DNA from: an uncultured Prevotella sp.
Lineage (GTDB): Bacteria > Bacteroidota > Bacteroidia > Bacteroidales > Bacteroidaceae
DNA length: 35,313 nt
Direction of reading: 5' to 3'
NCBI GenBank assembly: GCA_905233555.1
Contig: CAJODF010000016.1
Span: 1-35,313, forward strand
A program made the position numbers and the translations under genes. The first letter of the stretch is position 1, and each line of letters begins with the position of its first letter. Under the pieces are notes generated by a model. That model was not told the DNA's origin. It did no database searches and was given only the letters and a program-made list of their open reading frames with translations. This document shows, piece after piece, positions 1 through 7,008 of the stretch.

Positions 1-543
1 GCCATCCTTTTTTCTGTCGTCATACAGCATGTCGTACTCAATGGTAAACACATCGCCTAAGTAGTTCTTGATGCCTCCCTTGACAAGCGGAGCAATCCAA
101 CTGTCACGCTGGTCCATCTCGATACACTTCGCGCCATTGATACTGGCCACCTCGGCACTACCTCTGACGAGATCCCACTTAGACGGGAACTCACCAATCT
201 GCTCACCAGCGAAGTCATCCTCGAACATCACGACAGAGCCACGAACGAAGTCGCTCTTGACATTCTTGGTGTCGTTCTTGTAGTCATCGACAGCCTCCTC
301 GTCCTCATCGTCGGCATCGTTATTCTTGGAACTCTTCGACTTCTTGCTGGACTTCTTGCCGTCGAGGACGCTGTCCATTGCGTCTTCGGTCTCGCGGTCC
401 ACCTTACTCTCCACCTTGCGCTCCACAGCATTCTCTGCGGCACGCACGGCTCGATCCTTCAGACGGTTCAGGAATCCCTGAGCATTCACGTTCACTGCGA
501 AGGCTATCGCCATCAACAGCATCATAACAAGTCTCTTTTTCAT
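1..543 (-). CDS. OmpA-family outer-membrane protein, 5' part only (gene runs off the left edge)
   Basis: The minus-strand frame is open from the ATG at 541-543 to the window edge, giving 181 residues without a stop. It begins with a clear signal peptide (MKKRLVMMLLMAIAFAVNVNA, cleaved before QGF). A charged helical stretch follows, rich in Arg, Glu and Lys (LKDRAVRAAENAVERKVESK), then an acidic and Lys-rich low-complexity linker. After that comes a beta-rich segment with FEDDFAGEQIGEFPSKWDLV. In Bacteroidota this order is typical of secreted proteins that end in an OmpA peptidoglycan-binding domain. That C-terminal domain would lie outside the window, so the OmpA name rests on the N-terminal pattern only. 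A well-spaced promoter lies upstream at 593-624. Confidence 0.75.
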   Translation of the reverse strand, partial: MKKRLVMMLLMAIAFAVNVNAQGFLNRLKDRAVRAAENAVERKVESKVDRETEDAMDSVLDGKKSSKKSKSSKNNDADDEDEEAVDDYKNDTKNVKSDFVRGSVVMFEDDFAGEQIGEFPSKWDLVRGSAEVASINGAKCIEMDQRDSWIAPLVKGGIKNYLGDVFTIEYDMLYDDRKKDG

Positions 544-592
544 ATTCTGTTGGTTTTAATTGATTATACTTTTGATTTATACTTATCGGGTG

Positions 593-624
593 CAAAGATA
601 ATCAATATAATCGTAACTTCCAAA
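593..624 (-). promoter_or_regulatory. Bacteroidota-type promoter of the OmpA-family gene
   Basis: Read on the minus strand, TTTG (621-624) is followed after exactly 20 nt by TATCTTTG (593-600). This matches the Bacteroides consensus of a -33 TTTG and a -7 TAnnTTTG box. The expected start lies about 45 nt upstream of the ATG at 543. Confidence 0.7.
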
Positions 625-679
625 TTTTTCGCCCGCTAATATGGTTAATTTTTGTAAGTGTTAAGTTGTGACTGCGAGT

Positions 680-880
680 GCGCGGCAGCGCGGCAGAGCG
701 GCAGCGCGGCATTTGTGTTTTGATATCTTCATAAGTCAGATGCGTGTAGGAAAGGATAGATGATCTATCTATTTAAATTATTATATATTATAATATATAA
801 TAATTATATATAATATATATTTTAGGTGCCGCACATCGTTTTTCCCAATGCCGCGCTGCCGCACTGCCGCTCTGCCGCGC
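680..880. repeat. Inverted pair of four-copy octamer arrays around an AT-only stretch
   Basis: Positions 680-711 hold four head-to-tail octamers of form GNGCGGCA. Positions 849-880 hold four octamers of form TGCCGCNC, the reverse complement. The arms match at about 31 of 33 positions, so they could pair as a long GC-rich stem. Between them, roughly 770-823 is almost purely A and T with many TATA/ATTA steps. The arms are far more GC-rich than the surrounding intergenic DNA. I see no reading frame, transposase or known RNA here. The rest of 544-1147 holds the two promoters listed and nothing else I can name. Confidence 0.85.
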
Positions 881-1077
881 TCTCGTCCGGAATTGAAATA
901 TTTTTACAAATAAGAATGGGATGTCCACCGGTTAAAATCGGCCTATTAATGAAAAATATTGCTACCATTAATAGAAAAAATTGCGAGGATTAATGGTCGC
1001 AAAATTTTCATTTAATGGCCGCAAATCGTGCCAAATAATAGAAATACGATAAAAAGTGACATTTTTTTGCCAAAAAA

Positions 1078-1109
1078 TTTGGAAGTTAAAGAAAAAAAAC
1101 ATATCTTTG
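1078..1109 (+). promoter_or_regulatory. Bacteroidota-type promoter of the beta-barrel gene
   Basis: TTTG (1078-1081) and TATCTTTG (1102-1109) are separated by 20 nt, the consensus spacing. The leader to the ATG at 1148 would be about 30 nt and AT-rich. Just upstream, TTAATGGYCGCAAA-like words occur twice (about 991-1003 and 1012-1025), a possible short direct-repeat operator. Confidence 0.7.
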
Positions 1110-1147
1110 CATCGATTTACATTATTAATCATTAAATTTTCAAAGTT

Positions 1148-1624
1148 ATGAAGAAACTATTTTTTGTGATTTCCATGATGCTGATGAGTGTTTCTACATT
1201 CGCTCAGCAGGGTACAACAACTGTTGGTGCTCATGTTGCTCTGTTGCTTGAGAACAACAAGAACGTAGGTATCGGTGCTAACATCGGCTATGAGGTTATC
1301 GACAACCTCCGTGGTGTTGCAGAATTCGACTACTACTTCAAGAAGGATTACGCTTCTGGTTGGGAAGTAGATCTGAATGCAGAGTATCTGTTTAGATTGG
1401 CTGATGGTGTGGTTACGATCTATCCTTTGGTTGGTGTAAACCTGTTCGGACAGAAGTGGGAAGTTTTAGGTGTTTCTGACAGCGACTCAAAACTTGGCAT
1501 GAACCTCGGTGGTGGTGTTGAGTTCAAGGTGTTACCGAGCCTGGCCGTGAAGTGCGAGTATAACTACAAAACTCAGTACAACGGCGCAAGTTTCCTGAAG
1601 GCTGGTGTTGTAATCCCGTTCTAA
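1148..1624 (+). CDS. Small outer-membrane beta-barrel protein (porin-like)
   Basis: The protein has 158 residues and starts with a signal peptide (MKKLFFVISMMLMSVSTFA, cleaved before QQG). The mature part is alternating hydrophobic and polar strands with many Gly and aromatic residues, such as VGIGANIGYEVI, LRGVAEFDYYF and VKCEYNYKTQY. It ends in a terminal Phe (VVIPF), the usual signature for BAM-dependent barrel insertion. The size suggests an eight-stranded OmpW/OmpX-like barrel. It stands alone between its own promoter and a strong terminator. Its codon use is more AT-rich than that of the neighbouring CAZyme genes. No substrate can be deduced. Confidence 0.8.
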   Translation: MKKLFFVISMMLMSVSTFAQQGTTTVGAHVALLLENNKNVGIGANIGYEVIDNLRGVAEFDYYFKKDYASGWEVDLNAEYLFRLADGVVTIYPLVGVNLFGQKWEVLGVSDSDSKLGMNLGGGVEFKVLPSLAVKCEYNYKTQYNGASFLKAGVVIPF

Positions 1625-1645
1625 GCAAAATCACTTAAACAATAA

Positions 1646-1680
1646 AAGTAAAGCCTCGGCGCAGTGCCGAGGCTTTACTT
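1646..1680. terminator. Bidirectional hairpin terminator between converging genes
   Basis: A perfect 15-bp stem (1646-1660 with 1666-1680) encloses a 5-nt loop. It lies 22 nt after the beta-barrel stop codon and 22 nt beyond the stop of the converging GH3 gene. T-rich bases follow the stem on both strands, so it can serve both genes. Confidence 0.85.
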
Positions 1681-1701
1681 GTTTGCGGAGGTCTCTCCTG
1701 T

Positions 1702-4290
1702 TTATGGGATTTCGGTGACGATGGGCTTCAGGAGATCCTGTGAACTGGTACCGACGAGTATCTCGTACTTGCCGGGCTTCACCCGCATGGTGTTGGTCTC
1801 TGCGTCCCAGAACTCGAAACTGTTGCGCTCGAAGGTCAGTTGGGCGTTGACAGTCTGCCCAGCCTTCACGTCGACGCGCTTGAAGGCACGGAGGCTCTTC
1901 AACGGACCATCGGGATCCTGCAGGTTGCGGATGTAGAGTTGTACGATTTCCGTACCGTCGCGCTGACCTACGTTCTTCACGGGCACAGCGATATTGAGGC
2001 CAGGATTGGCGGCAGAAGTCGTGATAATCTCGGGCTCACCCAGTTCAAACTGCGTGTAACTCAGGCCATAGCCGAAGGGGAAGAGGGCATCGGTGAAATA
2101 GCGGTAGGTGCGGCCCTTCATCGAATAGTCCTCATAGTCGGGCAGTTGGCTGCTGTTCTTATAGAACGTCACGGGCAACTTGCCGCAGGGGTTGTAGTCG
2201 CCAAAGAGCACATCTGCGATGGCGGTACCTCCCTCCTGACCAGCATACCAAGCCTGTACGATGGCCTCGCAGGTCTTAGTCTCTGGTTCGAGCGCGATGC
2301 AAGAGCCGGAGCAGTTGACGAAGATGACCTGCTTGCCAGCCTCCTTGAGCGCCTTGAGGAAATCGCGCTGCACCTTGGGCAGTTCGATATGGGTACGGTC
2401 GCCACCCTTGAAGCCGTCGATATCGACAGGCATCTCCTCGCCCTCGAGGGCTGCTGAGATACCACCCACGAAGATCACCTTGTTGATGCCTTTGAGTTGG
2501 CTGATGATAGCCTGATAGTCGATGGGGTGCTCCTTGGCGATATTGATCTTCAGGTTGGCGTTGTAGGTATGGATATGCGAGAAGCGTACCTCGATGTTGT
2601 AACTCTTGCCTGCCTCAGCCTGGATGGCCACGCGGTTGGGAGTCGTACGCCAGATGTGGTGACGGAACTTTTGCTGGCCGTCGATGAAGAGTTCGAAGTG
2701 TCCGCAGCCATCGACATTGACCACATACTCACCAGCCTCCTTGGGTGTGAAGACAGTCTCGTACTTGGCAGAAAAATCCTCGAGTTGGACGCCAGGGGCG
2801 AAGTTGTGCATACCGAAGGTGGTGACAGCAAGGGGCTGGGTATAGTACTGCGTGGTGACGGGCTTGCCCTCCATACGGCGGTTGTTCCAGAAGGTACCCT
2901 TCATACCTTTCTTGCCTTCGAAACTGCACTGCGAAGCCATCAGGCACTCCATCACCTGGTCGTAGGTCAGGTCGCAACCAGCGTTGTAGTAGAGTTTCTT
3001 CTGCTTGGCCTTGATACCGTCGAGGATGGTAATGGTGTGGTTGGGCGTACCATTGTAGTTGCCCCACATCATCGGCTCGTTGTCGGCATTTGGACCAATC
3101 ACGGCGATCTTCTCCGCATTCTTCTTCAGAGGCAGGATATTGTTGTTGTTCTGCAGCAGTACAATCGTCTGACGGGCCATATCGAGGGCGATCTGGCGAT
3201 GTTGCTTAGAGTCCATGATGCTATAGGGAATCTTCGACCACTCCACGAGCGAGGGATCGTCCATCTCACCCAGGTCGAAGCGACCCTCCAAAAGACGGAT
3301 GACATGCTTATCGACCTCTGCCTCGGTGATATAGCCGCGCTTCACAGCCTCAGGGATGCTGCGATAGGCATAGCCATAGCCGCACTCCACATCGGTACCT
3401 GCGATGGTGGCCTTTGCAGAAGCGTGGACGGGCGAGGATGAAGACTTGTGCGACTCGTAGAAATCAGAGACGGCACCGCAGTCGCTGACCACCAGATACT
3501 GGAAGCCCCACTCGTCGCGCAGGATGGTCTGTAACAGGCGCTGAGAGCCGCAACAGGGGTCGTCGTCGAGTCGTTGGTAGGCACACATCACTTCGCGCAC
3601 CTTCGCATCCTGAACGAGGGTCTTGAAGGCAGGCATGTAGGTCTCCCACATATCGCGAGGCGACACATTGGTGAGGTTGGCAGAGTGACGGGTGTACTCA
3701 GGGCCGCTGTGGACGGCATAGTGCTTGGCACAGGCCCAGAGTTTACGGTACTTGGCATCTTCAGGACCCTGCAAGCCCTTTACGACCTGCGTACCCATTA
3801 CGGAAGTCAGATAGGGGTCTTCACCGTAGGTCTCCTGACCACGTCCCCAACGGGGGTCACGGAAGATGTTTACATTCGGCGTCCAGACGGAGAGACTATG
3901 GAATTTCTCATCTTCGCCAGAGCCACGATACATGCGTTCGTTGTACTGCGCACGGAACTCGGTGCTGGCAGCGTCGAACACCTTATATAATAAGTCAGGG
4001 TTGAACGACGAAGCCATGGCGACGGGCTCAGGGAAAACGGTGACGTTGCCCATGTTGGCAGCGCCATGCAGGGCCTCGCTCCACCAGAAGAACTTCTTGA
4101 TGCCAAGACGGGGGATAGCGGGACTCTCGTCGAGCATCAGCATAGCCTTCTCCTCAAGGGTTAAGCGACTACAGAGATCCTTTGCACGCTCCTTGGCGGA
4201 GAGGTTGGGATTCTGGTAAGGTAATGTCTGTGCGGACGCACTGAGGCTGGCGCACAACACGAAAGAAAGTGATAATAAGTAATGTTTCAT
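1702..4290 (-). CDS. xyl3A: GH3 beta-xylosidase with inserted PA14 domain
   Basis: The 862-residue protein is predicted to release xylose from the non-reducing ends of xylo-oligosaccharides in the periplasm. A signal peptide (about residues 1-20, ending SAQ) precedes the GH3 N-terminal barrel. The catalytic nucleophile is Asp270 in VVSDCGAVSD; SDCGA instead of SDW is typical of GH3 xylosidases. The GH3 C-terminal alpha/beta domain is split by a PA14 domain at about 460-585 (from KGTFWNNRR). A fibronectin-III-like domain ends the protein. Size and layout match the Prevotella Xyl3A enzymes, hence the symbol; xylosidase rather than glucosidase activity is inferred from family and context. The gene is separated from the upstream GH95 gene by 222 nt with its own promoter box and hairpin. 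Confidence 0.9.
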   Translation of the reverse strand: MKHYLLSLSFVLCASLSASAQTLPYQNPNLSAKERAKDLCSRLTLEEKAMLMLDESPAIPRLGIKKFFWWSEALHGAANMGNVTVFPEPVAMASSFNPDLLYKVFDAASTEFRAQYNERMYRGSGEDEKFHSLSVWTPNVNIFRDPRWGRGQETYGEDPYLTSVMGTQVVKGLQGPEDAKYRKLWACAKHYAVHSGPEYTRHSANLTNVSPRDMWETYMPAFKTLVQDAKVREVMCAYQRLDDDPCCGSQRLLQTILRDEWGFQYLVVSDCGAVSDFYESHKSSSSPVHASAKATIAGTDVECGYGYAYRSIPEAVKRGYITEAEVDKHVIRLLEGRFDLGEMDDPSLVEWSKIPYSIMDSKQHRQIALDMARQTIVLLQNNNNILPLKKNAEKIAVIGPNADNEPMMWGNYNGTPNHTITILDGIKAKQKKLYYNAGCDLTYDQVMECLMASQCSFEGKKGMKGTFWNNRRMEGKPVTTQYYTQPLAVTTFGMHNFAPGVQLEDFSAKYETVFTPKEAGEYVVNVDGCGHFELFIDGQQKFRHHIWRTTPNRVAIQAEAGKSYNIEVRFSHIHTYNANLKINIAKEHPIDYQAIISQLKGINKVIFVGGISAALEGEEMPVDIDGFKGGDRTHIELPKVQRDFLKALKEAGKQVIFVNCSGSCIALEPETKTCEAIVQAWYAGQEGGTAIADVLFGDYNPCGKLPVTFYKNSSQLPDYEDYSMKGRTYRYFTDALFPFGYGLSYTQFELGEPEIITTSAANPGLNIAVPVKNVGQRDGTEIVQLYIRNLQDPDGPLKSLRAFKRVDVKAGQTVNAQLTFERNSFEFWDAETNTMRVKPGKYEILVGTSSQDLLKPIVTEIP

Positions 4291-4347
4291 TTTCTATTGG
4301 GTTTGATATACGTTCGTTTTAAATGAGTTCGCTTCAGAAAACAACAA

Positions 4348-4378
4348 CGGGGCAATAGAAACGCCTTTCATTGCCCCG
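4348..4378 (-). terminator. Hairpin between GH95 and GH3: terminator or leader attenuator
   Basis: CGGGGCAAT (4348-4356) pairs perfectly with ATTGCCCCG (4370-4378) around a 13-nt loop. On the minus strand it is followed by TTGTTGTTTTC. It may end the GH31-GH95 transcript. It also lies downstream of a promoter box at 4450-4457, so it would sit inside the GH3 5' leader and could act as an attenuator. Confidence 0.6.
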
Positions 4379-4449
4379 AAGTAGGAAAAACTACTAACTA
4401 CTAATACTAATATAACTAAAACAATTCTATTTTGTCACTTATGACGCTG

Positions 4450-4457
4450 CAAAGATA
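4450..4457 (-). promoter_or_regulatory. Probable -7 box of the GH3 gene promoter
   Basis: TATCTTTG on the minus strand matches the Bacteroidota -7 consensus. No clear TTTG lies at the usual upstream distance. The predicted leader is about 150 nt and holds an AACTACTAACTACTAA-like repeated stretch (plus strand about 4390-4405) and the hairpin at 4348-4378. A 9-mer, AAATGTAAC, lies 31 nt upstream of the box. Confidence 0.5.
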
Positions 4458-4512
4458 CGGCAATTTTATGACACTAAGTTTGTTTTGCGTTACATTTACT
4501 TTCGTATTTGTT

Positions 4513-7005
4513 TCAATCGTTCCCGAGGTTACAAATGATATTATTTCCTGCAACAGTTTCAATATCGTACTCATAGACCTTCCGGATGGGAAGTGTCTCA
4601 AAACTAACAAGTTCCGCAGACTTCAACGGCTGTTGGATGGCAGCAGGGCGGAGCAGATCGTTGGGGCATTCGCCCTGAGCAGGCTTCAGGCCCTTACCCT
4701 TCAGGGGCACGTATGAACGCAGGCGCAGGGTGCCTCCGATTTTGGGTCGGATGACGGCCTGCTGGAGTTTGCCGTTGCGCCACTTCATATCCACCGTAAA
4801 TCCGCCACGGGCCTGCAAGCCTTTCACCTCGCCATCAGCCCAGTCGTCGGGCAGGGCAGGCAACAGGTGGACGGCACCGTCGTGACTCTGGAGGAGCATC
4901 TCGCAGACACCAGCGGCACAACCGAAGTTACCGTCGATCTGGAAGGGCGGGTGCGCATCGAAGAGGTTCGGATAGGTGCGTCCGTCAGGATATTGGCGCA
5001 TAGAACGGTCGTCGGGCAGCAGATGGAGCATATTCTTGATAATCTTGAAGGCATGGTTGCCATCAAGCATACGGGCCCAGAAATTAATCTTCCAACCCAG
5101 ACTCCAACCCGTCGCCATATCGCCACGCTGGTTCAGCGTATTAGCGGCAGCCGTGAAGAGGTCGGGATGTGAGTAGGGAGAAATCTGATTCGACGGATAG
5201 AGGCCGTAGAGGTGGGAGATATGGCGGTGCTCATCCTTGGGGTCGTCGCCATCGATCATCCACTCCTGCAACTGTCCGTAGCGACCAATCTGCATCGGAG
5301 GCAGGCGATTAAGTGATGAGTGATAAGTGATAAGTGATGAGTCGTCTATTCCAAGGATTTTGGCAGCAGCGAGGACTTGCGTAAAAACGTCGAAGATGAT
5401 CTGGTTGTCCATCGTGGAGCCTGCTGTCACCGTGGTGCGCTTACCCAAAGGTCCGTGCTCGGGTGAGACGGTAGGCACAGACACCAGCCAGCCAGCGGCA
5501 TTCGCCACCTCACCATTGGCAGGATAGGTCTGAAGGTAATCGACCAGGAAGTCGGCAGCGCCTTTCATCACGTCGTAGTATTGAGCCAGGAAGTCCTTGT
5601 CGCCCGTATAGAGGTAGTGCTGCCAGAGATGGGTCGTCAACCAGGCACCGCCTGTCGGGAACATACCCCAGGTAGTGCCGTCGATGGGACCAGACACACG
5701 GAAGAGGTCGGTATTGTGGTGGGCCACCCAACCCTTACAGCCATACATCTCCTGAGCCGTTGTGGCACCCGTCTCACTCAGGTCACGGATCATCGAGAAG
5801 AGGGGTTGCTGCGTCTCTGCGATATTGCCTACGAGCGCAGGCCAGTAGTTCATCTCGGCATTGATGTTGATGGTGTATTTCGCATCCCAAGGGGCATTCA
5901 CCTGTGCATTCCAGATGCCTTGCAGATTGGCGGGCTGACCACCAGGCTGCGAACTGGATATCAACAGATAACGGCCGTATTGCATCATCAGCGACACCAT
6001 ATCCATATCCTTGCCATCAGCAAAGGCTGCCAGGCGCTTGTCCGTCTGCAAAGTGGAATTCTCCGACTTCGGCAGGGTCAGCGACACGCGATTATACTGC
6101 TCCTGGTATTTCTGGAGATGCGACTTCAACAGTTGCTTGTAGGGCTTTGTAAAGGCCAAGGCCAGACGCTCGTTGTTCTTCTTCACAGGATTGCCGCTGA
6201 TGTTGTGATAGTTCACGAAGTTGGTGGCGGCAGAGATATAGATTGTGGCGGTGGTGGCATCATCCACCTCTATCGACTCCAGATTGCGCTTTACCTCACC
6301 ATCCGCCTGCACCAAGATACGGCACTCGGCCTTCAAACCGGCCTTAATGCCTTCGTGATCGACACCCTCAACCACAGCAGCCAGTTCGTTGACAGAGCCC
6401 TTGATGCCCTCGTGGGAGGAAACGGTAAACACCTGTGCCTGCAACGGGGTCGTGAAACTCATATCAAACTCCAATTTGCCCTTCTTGCCAGCCTTCAACT
6501 GCACGATGATGACACTATCCGTCTGCGAGGCAAAGACAGTACGCTCGTACTTCACACCATCATATCTATAAGAGGTGGTGGCAATGGCAGTGCTTAAATC
6601 CAGTTCACGATGATAGTCGCTTACATCTTTGTGTTCCAGTTTCAGTTTCAAAGAACCCAAGGGCAGGTATTTCATGCCGTGAGGCCCCTTAAAAAAGTAC
6701 TTGTCGATGAGGGCATGCGCCTGATCTTCCTTACCATCGTAGATCAACTGGCGCACCCTGGCCAGATACTGCTTTGCTTCAGGACTGTTGTTATTGTGGG
6801 GCGATCCGCTCCAGAAGGTCTCCTCATTGAGTTGGATCTCCTCGGTGTCCGTTCCGCCATAGACCATTGCGCCGAGGGTGGAGTTGCCTACGGGCAGCGC
6901 CTCCAACCACTGACTGGCGGGCTTGTCGTACCATAACTTGTGTTGTTGTGCCGTTGCTGAAAGTGCTGTCAGACAGACGGCGAAAGTGATGAATAGTTTC
7001 TTCAT
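4513..7005 (-). CDS. GH95 alpha-L-fucosidase / alpha-L-galactosidase
   Basis: The 830-residue protein is an inverting GH95 enzyme removing terminal alpha-L-fucose or alpha-L-galactose from plant polysaccharide side chains. The signal peptide is [19 protein letters not shown], before [11 protein letters not shown]. The N-terminal beta-sandwich has the family hallmarks [14 protein letters not shown] and [18 protein letters not shown]. In the (alpha/alpha)6 domain the expected catalytic residues are present: Glu516 (VSPEHGP), the Asn pair 380/382 ([10 protein letters not shown]) and Asp691 ([11 protein letters not shown]). Fucose versus galactose specificity cannot be decided from sequence; GH95 enzymes in xylan loci include alpha-L-galactosidases. 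The gene starts 3 nt after the GH31 stop, so both share one transcript. A heptamer repeat lies in its coding sequence at 5310-5340. Confidence 0.92.
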   Translation of the reverse strand: MKKLFITFAVCLTALSATAQQHKLWYDKPASQWLEALPVGNSTLGAMVYGGTDTEEIQLNEETFWSGSPHNNNSPEAKQYLARVRQLIYDGKEDQAHALIDKYFFKGPHGMKYLPLGSLKLKLEHKDVSDYHRELDLSTAIATTSYRYDGVKYERTVFASQTDSVIIVQLKAGKKGKLEFDMSFTTPLQAQVFTVSSHEGIKGSVNELAAVVEGVDHEGIKAGLKAECRILVQADGEVKRNLESIEVDDATTATIYISAATNFVNYHNISGNPVKKNNERLALAFTKPYKQLLKSHLQKYQEQYNRVSLTLPKSENSTLQTDKRLAAFADGKDMDMVSLMMQYGRYLLISSSQPGGQPANLQGIWNAQVNAPWDAKYTININAEMNYWPALVGNIAETQQPLFSMIRDLSETGATTAQEMYGCKGWVAHHNTDLFRVSGPIDGTTWGMFPTGGAWLTTHLWQHYLYTGDKDFLAQYYDVMKGAADFLVDYLQTYPANGEVANAAGWLVSVPTVSPEHGPLGKRTTVTAGSTMDNQIIFDVFTQVLAAAKILGIDDSSLITYHSSLNRLPPMQIGRYGQLQEWMIDGDDPKDEHRHISHLYGLYPSNQISPYSHPDLFTAAANTLNQRGDMATGWSLGWKINFWARMLDGNHAFKIIKNMLHLLPDDRSMRQYPDGRTYPNLFDAHPPFQIDGNFGCAAGVCEMLLQSHDGAVHLLPALPDDWADGEVKGLQARGGFTVDMKWRNGKLQQAVIRPKIGGTLRLRSYVPLKGKGLKPAQGECPNDLLRPAAIQQPLKSAELVSFETLPIRKVYEYDIETVAGNNIICNLGND
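5310..5340. repeat. Heptamer micro-repeat (AGTGATR, four copies) inside the GH95 gene
   Basis: Four tandem 7-mers, AGTGATG, AGTGATA, AGTGATA, AGTGATG, plus a partial AGT, run from 5310 to 5340. On the coding strand they encode [12 protein letters not shown], a Ser-rich stretch just before the conserved [15 protein letters not shown] motif. The reading frame stays open. Confidence 0.9.
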
Positions 7006-7008
7006 ATT

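Noticed and set aside
228..595. Small minus-strand frames overlapping the OmpA-family gene
   Set aside because: The frame starting at 543 has a signal peptide, promoter and family-like sequence and accounts for the region.
770..823. Replication origin or partition site in the AT-only stretch
   Set aside because: No DnaA-box cluster or replication gene nearby; AT richness alone is not enough.
2497..3441. A 314-codon open frame antisense to the GH3 gene (and similar long antisense frames over the GH95, GH31 and GH10 genes)
   Set aside because: These are by-products of the GC-rich codon use of the true genes; none shows recognisable domains or starts.
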